Positions 31,786 to 40,746 of a DNA stretch of 64,000 nt are shown piece after piece. The notes beneath the pieces were generated by a model, which was not told the origin of the DNA, searched no databases, and saw nothing but the letters and a program-made list of their open reading frames with translations. This stretch comes from Lacimicrobium sp. SS2-24. GTDB lineage: Bacteria; Pseudomonadota; Gammaproteobacteria; Enterobacterales; Alteromonadaceae. The stretch lies in NCBI RefSeq assembly GCF_002201535.1, contig NZ_NIWW01000006.1, positions 1 through 64,000 of the forward strand. The letters run 5' to 3'. Each line of letters starts with the position of its first letter. Within the stretch, counting starts at the first letter, position 1. The translations under genes were made by a program, and so were the position numbers.

Positions 31786-33539
31786 GAGTCCGTACAATGT
31801 GTCTGAATATATGCCGGCATCTTATTTGCCGGCATCGGTCTGGCGTAAAGAAACCCCTGAGCTAAGTCACAGCCTAAGTTTTTGACCAGCTGATGTTGCT
31901 CATCCGTCTCAACGCCTTCGACCACAACGCTCAGCCCTAGCTGATGACCCACCGTAATCATGGCTTGCATGATGGCCATATCACCATCATTCTCCATAGC
32001 ATGATGTAAAAACCCCCTGTCTATCTTCAGACTGCACACAGGCAATCTACGCAAATACACCAGTGAAGAATATCCGGTTCCGAAATCGTCGATGGAGATA
32101 TGCACGCCAGATTGCTTTAGCTTTTCCAACTGGCCAATCTGTACTTCATCACCACCAATAACCTCATTCTCTGTCAGCTCCAGACCCAATTGATTCGGCT
32201 TTAGGTCATAATCATCAAGCGTTTTCAGGATGTGATCGGCAAGGTGGGGATTAATCAGCTGGCGGCCCGAGAGGTTAATATCAACCCGCGTGTTTGCAAG
32301 TGATGTCCCCTGCCAGGCTTTGAGCTGTTTACAGGCGGCTTCAAGTACCCAATCCCCAATCCGGTTGATCAGACCTGACTTTTCCGCAACAGGAATAAAT
32401 ACGGCTGGCGACACAGGCTCGGCCTGATCATTAAAGCAACGCAACAACGCTTCGCAGGACTGCATGGTGCCACTCATCAAATCGATTTGTGGCTGGTAAT
32501 GCAAATGCAATTGGTCATTGGCGATAGCGCGACGTAACATCGCTGTGATGCCTTGATAGGCAACCAGGCGGTCATTGATATCTGAGGTATAAAAACAAAC
32601 GCTGTTTTTGCCCTTTTCTTTTGCCTGATACATCGCAGCATCGGCATTTCCCATTAGCTCTGTAACATTGGTGCCGTCTTCGGGAAACAAACTGACGCCG
32701 AAACTTGCGGTAACCTGATAACAATCCCCGTCCAATTCAAATCCACCTTCCAGTGCATTGATCAGACGTTGGAGCAGCTCATGAATGCCCTCGACCCCAT
32801 CGAATTCCGGCAGTAACAGGACAAATTCATCGCCACCAAAGCGAGTCAGTAAATCACAATCACGAATCTCAGCCCTCATCGCCTCAGCAACGGCTTTTAA
32901 CAGCTGATCACCAAAATGGTGACCCAGAGTGTCGTTAATCAGCTTAAAGTTATCCAGATCAATAAACACCACGGCCAGCTCTCGCTTAAAGCGTCTGCAT
33001 TCGGCCAGCCTTGAAGCCAACTCTGCTTCCATCATACGACGATTGGGTAACTGGGTAAGGTCGTCGAAACTGGCCATTTTGCGCAGCGCTTCGCGCGCCT
33101 TTTTCTGCTCTTGTAAGCTGATATCAATACAAAACATTTCACAGTCACCACTTTCCTGCTTAATCATCACGTGACTGGAATAAACCGGTACCAGGTGGCC
33201 GTCTTTATGTTGTAACTCAATTTCTTCTGCAGGAATACTGATGCCTTTGTCCACCCAGTTAAAATGGGCTCTGATGACATCCTGGCGCATAAAATCAGGA
33301 ATAATTAGATCTTCAAGCAGCTTACCTTGGGCTTCTTCGCGAGTGTAACCATAGAGTCTGCGGCTGGCTTCATTCCAATAGATAACCTGTCGTTTTTTAT
33401 TGTACCCCTGTACCGCGACCATAGGCAGGCTTTCTATAAGCTCATAGAATTTTTGCTCGCTACGCATCACCGCAAATTGCAACGGATTCGTCGTTTTCGG
33501 GGACAAGTGGGACATTATAAGGCTCTGCTTTTCTGTCAC
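31782..33539 (-). CDS. PAS-GGDEF-EAL cyclic-di-GMP turnover protein
   Basis: Domain order in 585 residues: PAS sensor (about 30-145), GGDEF diguanylate cyclase (about 155-320) and EAL phosphodiesterase (about 330-575). The cyclase signature RFGGDEF (233-239) is intact, and the product-inhibition I-site RxxD is present as RDCD five residues before it. The EAL side has EALLR (363-367), LTENEV and DDFGTGYSSL with the metal-binding acids, so both activities may be present. There is no membrane segment, so it is cytosolic. The start is GTG at 33539, because GGGAGG lies eight bases upstream; ATG at 33515 lacks one. Signal and target process are unknown. Confidence 0.9.
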   Translation of the reverse strand: MTEKQSLIMSHLSPKTTNPLQFAVMRSEQKFYELIESLPMVAVQGYNKKRQVIYWNEASRRLYGYTREEAQGKLLEDLIIPDFMRQDVIRAHFNWVDKGISIPAEEIELQHKDGHLVPVYSSHVMIKQESGDCEMFCIDISLQEQKKAREALRKMASFDDLTQLPNRRMMEAELASRLAECRRFKRELAVVFIDLDNFKLINDTLGHHFGDQLLKAVAEAMRAEIRDCDLLTRFGGDEFVLLLPEFDGVEGIHELLQRLINALEGGFELDGDCYQVTASFGVSLFPEDGTNVTELMGNADAAMYQAKEKGKNSVCFYTSDINDRLVAYQGITAMLRRAIANDQLHLHYQPQIDLMSGTMQSCEALLRCFNDQAEPVSPAVFIPVAEKSGLINRIGDWVLEAACKQLKAWQGTSLANTRVDINLSGRQLINPHLADHILKTLDDYDLKPNQLGLELTENEVIGGDEVQIGQLEKLKQSGVHISIDDFGTGYSSLVYLRRLPVCSLKIDRGFLHHAMENDGDMAIMQAMITVGHQLGLSVVVEGVETDEQHQLVKNLGCDLAQGFLYARPMPANKMPAYIQTHCTDS

Positions 33540-33720
33540 AGTCTGTACCTCCCTATACGCTTACAGAAGATCAATGGGTCACGACACTATGACAATGACT
33601 CATTAATCAGCTTAACAGTCAAACTCCATTTTAGATAACTTTTTGATAAAAATAGAAATAGAGCAAACCAAGAAGAGGTGCACTGAAGTCAATGCAATAT
33701 AATCAGAGAATCAGAAAATA

Positions 33721-33751
33721 AAAAAGCCTGTTCATTTCTGAACAGGCTTTT
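33721..33751 (-). terminator. Terminator of the tRNA-Ala/Glu operon
   Basis: On the minus strand a GCCTGTTC/GAACAGGC stem (33726-33733 with 33740-33747) is followed by five T. It stands right after the last tRNA-Glu of the operon. Confidence 0.88.
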
Positions 33752-33756
33752 CAATA

Positions 33757-33832
33757 TGGCGTCCCCTAGGGGATTCGAACCCCTGTTACCGCCGTGAAAG
33801 GGCGGTGTCCTAGGCCTCTAGACGAAGGGGAC
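33757..33832 (-). tRNA. tRNA-Glu (anticodon TTC)
   Basis: 76-base cloverleaf including the encoded CCA. The acceptor GTCCCCT pairs with AGGGGAC, and the anticodon loop CTTTCAC carries TTC. The sequence is nearly the same as E. coli tRNA-Glu. Last gene of the five-tRNA operon; two other identical-looking copies stand at 34020 and 34203. Confidence 0.97.
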
Positions 33833-33871
33833 AAGGACTGTCATATTTTGCCAAAGCAAAATATTAAATCT

Positions 33872-33947
<76 letters not shown>

Positions 33948-34019
33948 GATATTACACGACTGACGGGGCTGGCCCCGAGTGAGCAACCTAAATCGATACT
34001 CACACTCAGCTCTGGAATA

Positions 34020-34095
34020 TGGCGTCCCCTAGGGGATTCGAACCCCTGTTACCGCCGTGAAAGGGCGGTGTCCTAGGCCTCTAGACGAAGGGGAC
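34020..34095 (-). tRNA. tRNA-Glu (anticodon TTC)
   Basis: Same 76-base cloverleaf as the copy at 33757, including encoded CCA; the middle gene of the operon. Confidence 0.97.
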
Positions 34096-34202
34096 AAGGA
34101 CTTTCAACGTTATTTTACAACGTGCTTGTGAACAACAAGCCTCGTTGGCAGACAACCCAGGGCTGGCTTTTGAACCGCACCCGAATTAGTCAGTCTGCAA
34201 TA

Positions 34203-34278
34203 TGGCGTCCCCTAGGGGATTCGAACCCCTGTTACCGCCGTGAAAGGGCGGTGTCCTAGGCCTCTAGACGAAGGGGAC
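34203..34278 (-). tRNA. tRNA-Glu (anticodon TTC)
   Basis: Third copy of the same 76-base tRNA-Glu. Its spacer to the following tRNA-Ala copy is almost the same as that of the 33757/33872 pair, which marks a tandem duplication. Confidence 0.97.
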
Positions 34279-34317
34279 AAGGACTGTCATATTCTGCCAG
34301 AGCAAAATATTAAATCT

Positions 34318-34393
<76 letters not shown>

Positions 34394-34422
34394 GACATTG
34401 CCGTTGTGTGACAGCGGGGCGC

Positions 34423-34451
34423 ATTCTAGGCACCCCCCCTTTTTATGTCAA
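34423..34451 (-). promoter_or_regulatory. Sigma-70 promoter of the tRNA-Ala/Glu operon
   Basis: On the minus strand TTGACA (34446-34451), a 17-base spacer, and TAGAAT (34423-34428), followed by a GC-rich discriminator GCGCCCC of the stringently controlled kind. It sits between the gltX stop and the first tRNA. Confidence 0.85.
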
Positions 34452-34459
34452 CGCTTTTT

Positions 34460-35863
34460 TTAAGAATTTTCTCTGTTTGCTATATAATTGAGCGCTTTGT
34501 CTAAACGCTGTTCAACTTGCTCAATAGTCAACAAATTCAAGGTGATATCTAAAGAAGGTGAGTTACCAGAACCGGTGACCGCCACCCTCAATGGCATACC
34601 TACTTTGCCCATCCCGACGCCGAGTTCTTCAGCCGTTTCATTGATGGCCTGATGCAACATCTCTGGTGACCATGTCTCAATGGATAGCAGCTTGGTTTTT
34701 ACCGTTTCCAGAGCTTCTCTTGCCACCGGACGCAAGTGTTTTTTAGCCGCCTTGTCATCAAACGCTTCAAAGTCCTCATAGAAATAGCGACTCACCTCAG
34801 CCAATTCTTTGAGGGTTTTAATACGATCCGCTTGAATCGCTATCACCTTTTCCAGTGCCGGCCCCGTGCTGGTATCAATGCCCTGTTGCTGGAAATGCCA
34901 CTGTGCATGCTTGGCCACCTCTGTTGCAGGCAGTGACTTTATATAATGCTGATTAAGCCAGATGAGCTTTTCGGTATTAAAGGCCGACGCCGATTGACCA
35001 ATATCATCCAGACTGAAATGTTCAATCATTTCTTCAACACTAAAGATTTCCTGATCACCGTGTGACCAACCCAGCCTCACCAGATAGTTGAGCAGCGCCT
35101 GGGGCAAAAAGCCGTCATCACGGTATTGCATCACACCGACAGCACCATGACGTTTTGACAGCTTCTTACCATCGTCCCCTAAAATCATCGACACATGGGC
35201 ATATTCAGGAATAGGAGCGTCCAGAGCCTTAAGAATATTTATTTGTCTGGGGGTATTATTGATGTGATCTTCACCACGTACTACATGGGATATCCCCATA
35301 TCCCAATCATCCACCACAACGCAAAAGTTATAGGTGGGTGTACCATCGGTACGCTGTATGATGAGATCATCCAGCTCATTGTTACTGATTTCGATGCGGC
35401 CGCGGATATGATCTTCAATCACCACACTCCCCTGCTGCGGATTTTTAAAGCGAATAACATAGTCACCCGCCTGCTCCGCAGCATCACGACACTTACCATC
35501 GTACTTAGGCTTCAGTCCTTGCTCCATCTGAGCTTCACGAAGTTTTTCCAGTCGCTCCTTGGAGCAATAGCATTTGTACGCTTTACCTTCGTCCAGTAAC
35601 TTCTGGATGACTTCCTTGTAACGGTCAAAACGCTTGGTTTGATAATAAGGCCCCTCGTCCCAACACAAACCCAGCCATTCCATTCCCTCGAGGATGGCAT
35701 CAATGGCAGCCTGAGTAGAACGCTCTATATCTGTGTCTTCAATTCTCAGAACGAATTTTCCGCCCTGGCTTTTTGCATAAAGCCATGAATAGAGTGCTGT
35801 TCTTGCACCGCCTACATGAAGATAGCCGGTTGGGCTGGGTGCGAAACGGGTAACCACTGTCAT
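34460..35863 (-). CDS. gltX: Glutamyl-tRNA synthetase
   Basis: Charges tRNA-Glu. 467 residues, class I fold: the HIGH-type motif appears as [16 protein letters not shown] at the N-terminus and the KMSKS-type loop as [12 protein letters not shown]...KYDGKC cluster (about 98-125) matches the zinc-binding insertion of E. coli GltX. The gene stands directly upstream of an operon with three tRNA-Glu genes, so the enzyme and its substrate are encoded side by side. The gltX stop lies next to the tRNA promoter, so transcripts may also read through. Confidence 0.96.
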   Translation of the reverse strand: MTVVTRFAPSPTGYLHVGGARTALYSWLYAKSQGGKFVLRIEDTDIERSTQAAIDAILEGMEWLGLCWDEGPYYQTKRFDRYKEVIQKLLDEGKAYKCYCSKERLEKLREAQMEQGLKPKYDGKCRDAAEQAGDYVIRFKNPQQGSVVIEDHIRGRIEISNNELDDLIIQRTDGTPTYNFCVVVDDWDMGISHVVRGEDHINNTPRQINILKALDAPIPEYAHVSMILGDDGKKLSKRHGAVGVMQYRDDGFLPQALLNYLVRLGWSHGDQEIFSVEEMIEHFSLDDIGQSASAFNTEKLIWLNQHYIKSLPATEVAKHAQWHFQQQGIDTSTGPALEKVIAIQADRIKTLKELAEVSRYFYEDFEAFDDKAAKKHLRPVAREALETVKTKLLSIETWSPEMLHQAINETAEELGVGMGKVGMPLRVAVTGSGNSPSLDITLNLLTIEQVEQRLDKALNYIANRENS

Positions 35864-36010
35864 TGTTTGTTCATTCCTGATTAATAATATTTGTTGTACT
35901 GCTGACGCATTTTACCAGCCTTACCCGCCGCAATACAGGACAACAAGAGCATGCTTTTTAGTCGCCTTGTGTGCTTTTTACCCACTTGGTCGTTATTTTT
36001 AAAAATAGAG

Positions 36011-36038
36011 TTGACAGCTTTCACTGCCTCCCTATAAT
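36011..36038 (+). promoter_or_regulatory. Sigma-70 promoter of the tRNA-Val pair
   Basis: TTGACA (36011-36016), 16-base spacer, TATAAT (36033-36038), both hexamers perfect; GC-rich discriminator follows. The first tRNA-Val begins 46 bases downstream of the -10 box. Confidence 0.88.
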
Positions 36039-36084
36039 ACGCCTCCACTTGCCGAGGATAACAACGCAAGATAACGCTACGGAC

Positions 36085-36160
36085 GGATGGTTAGCTCAGC
36101 TGGGAGAGCACCGCCCTTACAAGGCGGGGGTCACTGGTTCGAACCCAGTACCATCCACCA
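36085..36160 (+). tRNA. tRNA-Val (anticodon TAC)
   Basis: 76 bases with encoded CCA. Acceptor GGATGGT with ACCATCC, and anticodon loop CTTACAA reading TAC. Confidence 0.96.
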
Positions 36161-36290
36161 ATCTCCGGGCTTGTTGTGATACAAAAAGTGAATATTGCCT
36201 ACAATGGTCACTTTCATTACAACAAAGGCTACTGACGACAAAACAGTAGCATCCCGTAAGTGCCGTAATGTTAAAAACGATTCTTTCCCT

Positions 36291-36366
36291 GGATGGTTAG
36301 CTCAGCTGGGAGAGCACCGCCCTTACAAGGCGGGGGTCACTGGTTCGAACCCAGTACCATCCACCA
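36291..36366 (+). tRNA. tRNA-Val (anticodon TAC), second copy
   Basis: Identical to the copy at 36085 over all 76 bases, 130 bases downstream, presumably in the same transcript. A CGGTGCCGGCACCG palindrome at 36405-36418 may end it. The rest of the region up to 36648 shows no feature I can support. Confidence 0.96.
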
Positions 36367-36648
36367 CTTCCTGTATATTACCTAATTAGACTCGATGCGT
36401 TCTTCGGTGCCGGCACCGCCCGTTCTCTTTAGTTACACCGTGCATAAACTCCATACAGGGTCATACGCTCTTTTCATTGCCGACTAAATACCGGTTTTCA
36501 CACAGCTCAGAATCCCCATGTAATGCCGACTTCAACCATTCATCTACCCTGAAAAACAGCTAATTCGCGGCTAATTTCGTCTTTTTCCTTATTTCCCCGG
36601 CGCAATCTACGATAAACTAGCTAAAGCATTGTGATTTTTAGACGAGTT

Positions 36649-38271
36649 ATGGACGCGAAACTGGCTTCATCATGTAAGGTATTGATCGTTGATGATCAGG
36701 CTCTGGCACAGGGATATATGAAATATGCACTGGATGAGCTGGGTCTGCGAAACGTGATTTATGCCGATAAAGCCACCAGTGCCCTTAAATATGTTGAAGA
36801 AGACCACTTTGATCTGATTATCTGCTCTTACAACCTGAAAAAAGATCAGGATGGCTACTACCTCTACGACCAGTTAAAAAGCACCAATGCCCTCCCCTTA
36901 AGCACAGCATTTGTATTTATCAGTGCCGATACCAGCTCTGAATTAGTCCACAGCATTATCGAATTGCAGCCTGATGACTTTCTCGCCAAACCATTCAGCG
37001 TCAAAGACCTCGATAAACGCCTGAGTCGGGTACTCAAGCGTAAGCGTGCTTTGCGTAAGGTCTATCAGTTGATGGAAAAAGATGAGCTGAATCAGGCACT
37101 GGATGAAGTCGAAGAATTTCTGATGACGCCCGCCAATGCAGAGTTTTTCCCACTGGCATTAAAAACTAAAGGCGAGCTGTTACTCGCCTGTGGCATGAAT
37201 GAGCAAGCCAGAGAATTTTATCGAGCCATCATCAACGTGCAACCCTTTACCTGGGCGCAGTTGGGCCTGGTGAATGCCTTGATCAAGCTTGATGAAGATG
37301 ACGAGGCAGAGAAATTGATTCTACAACTGGCCTTCAAGCCCGATTCTCAGCTAATGGCTTATGATCTCCTCTACGGTCTTAACGTGAAACAAGAAGACTT
37401 CGAGTCGGCCCTGGAGACGGTGCTGATGGCTGCTGAGATTTCACCGCGAAATTTGCGTCGTCACAATGCTGCCATTGCACTATCGCGGCTGACTCATGAT
37501 TACGAAATCCAGTTTGAAGCCGCCAAGCGTATCGTCAAGTTTGCCAAGCACTCCATTCATGATAAACCGCAGAATTATATCAATGTGGCCAGGGCCGGCA
37601 TTGATTACGCCATGACCGCCGACGACAAAGACACCGCCAACCTGTTAAAGCAAGCTAACGATTACATTCGCCAGTTCAAAGTGGCCTTCCCAAAGGCCGA
37701 GTTACAAGAACAGATGAAAGTGATCAACGCCAGGCTGCTCTATATTCAGGATGAGAAAGAAAAAGCACGGGCCTTAGTCGAACAACTCAGTTCAGACTCC
37801 CTTGAAACCGATGACTTTGAAGATCTGTTGGATAAAGCCAAAGTCTTTCACGCACTGGGTATGCATGAAAAAAGCCTGCAGGTACTGGATGAGATAGAGC
37901 AGCGGTGTCAGCGTCACCCTGAGCAAGGCGAACTTTTCCTGCGTTACATAAAGCAAGAGAAGAAAGAAAAAGCCACGATTAAACAAACTCCCAAAGAACT
38001 CAACAACAGCGCCGTGGAATACTATCAGACGGGTGAACTCGATAATGCCATGCGCAGCTTCCGCCAGGCCTACACACTGATGCCAAAGAATGCGTCCATT
38101 GCACTGAATCTACTGCAGGCCATTGTCATGAAAGCCAAAGAGCAGGGCATTTCCGAAAGTGCCAATACCGTCGTCAAACGCTGTATCAGCACCATCGAGA
38201 ATGGCGCCCTTAACGAAGAGCAGGAACAACGTTACCTCAGGGTAAAGTCGTTTTTGCAGGAAGTGGTGTAG
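36649..38271 (+). CDS. Receiver domain (degenerate) fused to TPR repeats
   Basis: The 540-residue product opens with a CheY-like receiver (residues about 9-130): the acidic pair is present in VLIVDDQ (15-16), and the conserved lysine in FLAKPF. The phospho-accepting aspartate is missing: at the end of the third strand (DLIICSYNL) there is a serine, S60. The rest is helical with TPR-like repeats, the clearest being ALKTKGELLLACGMNEQAREFY and the C-terminal AVEYYQTGELDNAMRSFRQAY. Similar REC-TPR proteins occur in Shewanella and Vibrio without assigned function. ATG at 36649 is preferred; GTG at 36631 is in frame. Output probably by protein-protein contact, since no DNA-binding domain is present. 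Confidence 0.8.
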   Translation: MDAKLASSCKVLIVDDQALAQGYMKYALDELGLRNVIYADKATSALKYVEEDHFDLIICSYNLKKDQDGYYLYDQLKSTNALPLSTAFVFISADTSSELVHSIIELQPDDFLAKPFSVKDLDKRLSRVLKRKRALRKVYQLMEKDELNQALDEVEEFLMTPANAEFFPLALKTKGELLLACGMNEQAREFYRAIINVQPFTWAQLGLVNALIKLDEDDEAEKLILQLAFKPDSQLMAYDLLYGLNVKQEDFESALETVLMAAEISPRNLRRHNAAIALSRLTHDYEIQFEAAKRIVKFAKHSIHDKPQNYINVARAGIDYAMTADDKDTANLLKQANDYIRQFKVAFPKAELQEQMKVINARLLYIQDEKEKARALVEQLSSDSLETDDFEDLLDKAKVFHALGMHEKSLQVLDEIEQRCQRHPEQGELFLRYIKQEKKEKATIKQTPKELNNSAVEYYQTGELDNAMRSFRQAYTLMPKNASIALNLLQAIVMKAKEQGISESANTVVKRCISTIENGALNEEQEQRYLRVKSFLQEVV

Positions 38272-38295
38272 TGCCCCAGCCAATCAGCGGTTTGT

Positions 38296-40110
38296 ATGCG
38301 TCGTAACAAATTCCCCGTCGATCCTGATCAACCCGTTCCCTGGTCCGTTATCTGGCAATTATTGCCCTATCTTCGCGAATTCAAAGGCCGAATTGCCCTC
38401 GCCCTGTTGTGTCTGGTCGGGGCAAAACTGGCCAGTGTCGGTATGCCATTCGTGCTCAAACATGTGGTCGATGACCTTAACCTGGAGCGTACCGCAGACG
38501 CCATTCTGGCCGTGCCGTTAATGCTGATCCTGGCCTATGGCCTGCTACGGTTGTTCAATGTGTTGTTTGGTGAAATTCGCGACACCCTGTTTGGCCGCGT
38601 CACAGAGCGGGCCATGCGCAGGATTGGCCTGCAGGTATTCCAGCATTTGCATCGGCTTGATCTCGACTTCCACCTCAACCGCCAGACCGGCGGACTCTCC
38701 CGTGACATTGAACGTGGCACCACGGGCATCGGCTTTTTGATGCGTTTTATGGTGTTTAACATTGTGCCCACGTTGCTGGAAATAGGCATGGTAGTGGGCC
38801 TGCTGTTTTATCATTATGGCGTCAGTTTCGCGGTGATCATCCTAAGCGCGGTCATTTTCTATGTCGGTTTTTCGGTAAAAGCCACACACTGGCGTACTCA
38901 ATATGTCCGCGAAGTCAATCAGGCTGACTCATCCACCAATTCCCGAGCCATTGACAGCTTACTCAACTATGAAACCGTTAAATACTTCAATAATGAGGCG
39001 TACGAAGCCCGGCGTTATGATCAGGACTTAGCCGGGTGGGAGCAGGCCAGACGCAAGAATCGCCTGTCGTTATTCGTGTTAAACGGTGGTCAGGCTTTTG
39101 TCATCGCCAGTGCCATGACCGCCATGATGTTAATGGCAGCAAACGGCGTGGCCAATGGCACCATGACAATCGGTGACTTCGTACTCATTAACGCCTTCAC
39201 TATGCAGATTTTTATGCCCCTTAACTTTCTCGGCTTTGTGTATCGTGAAATTCGGGGGGCACTGGCCAATATCGAAAACCTGTTTAAGCTGATGGACAAA
39301 CACCCTGGCATTGATGATGTTGAAAATGCCCCAAAACTCAAGGTTACAGATGCCGAAATTCGCTTTGAGCATGTGCACTTTGGCTACCGTTCTGATCGCA
39401 CCATTCTTAAAGATATCAGCTTTACCGTTCGCTCAGGACAGAAAGTCGCCATTGTAGGGGAATCCGGCGCCGGCAAGTCCACCCTGATAAAATTGCTGTT
39501 TCGCTTCTACGATCCCAACGAAGGGCAGATACGCATCGACAATCAAAATATCAAAATGGTGTCACAACATTCGCTCAGGCAGGCCATTGGTATCGTCCCT
39601 CAGGACACCGTGCTGTTTAATGACAGCATTTTCGAAAATATACGTTACGCGCGGCCCGATGCCAGTGAACAGGAGGTGCTTGAGGCGATTAACATGGCAC
39701 ACCTGGATCATTTTATTGCCTCTTTACCCGAAGGACATCAGACCCTGGTTGGTGAGCGCGGCCTGAAACTCTCTGGCGGAGAGAAGCAGCGTGTTGCCAT
39801 TGCCCGGGTAATCCTAAAACGCCCACCCATATTGTTGTTTGACGAAGCCACCTCCTCTCTCGACAGTCAGTCAGAACGTGCCATTCTCGATGCTTTTAAA
39901 GCTGTATCCAGCGGCCATACCAGTCTGGTGATCGCGCACCGGTTATCCACCGTAATAGATGCAGACAATATTCTGGTGATGAGCGATGGCAAAATAGTGG
40001 AGCAAGGAGATCATCAGTCACTGCTTATGCAAAATGGCTACTACGCCCGCTTATGGCATGCTCAGCAGCATCAGCGACAGCAGCGCAACGAGAGTGAGGA
40101 GCAGCCATGA
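38296..40110 (+). CDS. ABC transporter of the Atm1/ABCB7 type (fused permease-ATPase)
   Basis: 604 residues: six membrane segments (about 33-320), then an ATPase. TMD residues NSRAIDSLLNYETVKYFNNE and the YDQDL segment are typical of mitochondrial Atm1 and its bacterial relatives, which export glutathione-linked sulfur, Fe-S or heavy-metal conjugates. Walker A GESGAGKS (388-395), signature LSGGEKQR and Walker B ILLFDEATSSLD are intact. The next gene starts inside its last four bases (ATGA). Substrate cannot be told from the sequence. Confidence 0.88.
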   Translation: MRRNKFPVDPDQPVPWSVIWQLLPYLREFKGRIALALLCLVGAKLASVGMPFVLKHVVDDLNLERTADAILAVPLMLILAYGLLRLFNVLFGEIRDTLFGRVTERAMRRIGLQVFQHLHRLDLDFHLNRQTGGLSRDIERGTTGIGFLMRFMVFNIVPTLLEIGMVVGLLFYHYGVSFAVIILSAVIFYVGFSVKATHWRTQYVREVNQADSSTNSRAIDSLLNYETVKYFNNEAYEARRYDQDLAGWEQARRKNRLSLFVLNGGQAFVIASAMTAMMLMAANGVANGTMTIGDFVLINAFTMQIFMPLNFLGFVYREIRGALANIENLFKLMDKHPGIDDVENAPKLKVTDAEIRFEHVHFGYRSDRTILKDISFTVRSGQKVAIVGESGAGKSTLIKLLFRFYDPNEGQIRIDNQNIKMVSQHSLRQAIGIVPQDTVLFNDSIFENIRYARPDASEQEVLEAINMAHLDHFIASLPEGHQTLVGERGLKLSGGEKQRVAIARVILKRPPILLFDEATSSLDSQSERAILDAFKAVSSGHTSLVIAHRLSTVIDADNILVMSDGKIVEQGDHQSLLMQNGYYARLWHAQQHQRQQRNESEEQP

Positions 40111-40319
40111 TGCAAAGCCGTGACCTGCTTGATGCCATAAATCAGACCATGCCCTTTGGCAAATATGCGGGCCGTAAACTGCTTGAGTTGCCGGAGCCCT
40201 ATCTGGTCTGGTTTGCCAGTAAAGGCTTTCCTGAGGGAAGACTAGGAGAACAGCTGGCGCTCATCCATGAGGTTAAAGTTAATGGTCTGGAGACCATGCT
40301 TCGTCCTCTGCTCCGATAA
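40107..40319 (+). CDS. DUF3820 family small protein
   Basis: 70 residues with the family core MPFGKYAGRKLLELPEPYL, whose Pseudomonas member was described as a quorum-sensing-regulated virulence factor. Whether it has a role here is unknown. The start overlaps the upstream ABC gene (ATGATG; either ATG may be used), so it is co-translated with it. Confidence 0.8.
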   Translation: MMQSRDLLDAINQTMPFGKYAGRKLLELPEPYLVWFASKGFPEGRLGEQLALIHEVKVNGLETMLRPLLR

Positions 40320-40351
40320 ACCATAAACTCTGACGTCACAAGTGTTTTATC

Positions 40352-40741
40352 ATGCCAAGCCATTCACGAAGACCCTATCAGATTCGTAAAAGCGGTATTA
40401 AAGACAAGAATATCGATCGCCAGATTCTTGTTTTGCACAAGGCCATGCTGGATAAGCTGGTCAAGCAACCTGCATTACTTGAGCAGGTCATCTCGACGCT
40501 GGAACAACGCAAACAATCCGGCCGACTGCGACATGGTGCCTATCTGACCTGGTATTGCGCATTGGAGCAGATTGATCGTGATCCTGCTCTTATGTATCGC
40601 ACCTTGCTCGAAGACAGTCCGCGCATGCGAAAGCTCAGACGCAGCACACCACTGGTAGGGATCCTTAACGAGACAGAAAGACAGCAGGCACTGGCGGAAA
40701 GTGCCTGCGGCATCCTGGATATCGACGCGCTGCTCAGTTAA
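40352..40741 (+). CDS. Conserved hypothetical protein, basic, helical
   Basis: 129 residues, no recognised domain. The N-terminus is strongly basic (SRRPYQIRKSGIKDK), the rest alpha-helical with no membrane segment. I recognise no family. It begins 32 bases after the DUF3820 gene and ends just before the stop of the convergent permease gene, so it is probably the third gene of the ABC operon. Codon usage looks like that of its neighbours. Confidence 0.65.
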   Translation: MPSHSRRPYQIRKSGIKDKNIDRQILVLHKAMLDKLVKQPALLEQVISTLEQRKQSGRLRHGAYLTWYCALEQIDRDPALMYRTLLEDSPRMRKLRRSTPLVGILNETERQQALAESACGILDIDALLS

Positions 40742-40746
40742 CTCGC

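Noticed and set aside
35881-36069. Small open frame on the minus strand upstream of gltX.
   Set aside because: It covers the promoter of the tRNA-Val genes on the other strand and has no likeness to known proteins.
36085-36366. Open frames translating into repeated LGEHRPYKAGVTGSNPVPST-like peptides.
   Set aside because: These are tRNA-Val genes read as protein; the tRNA interpretation is certain.
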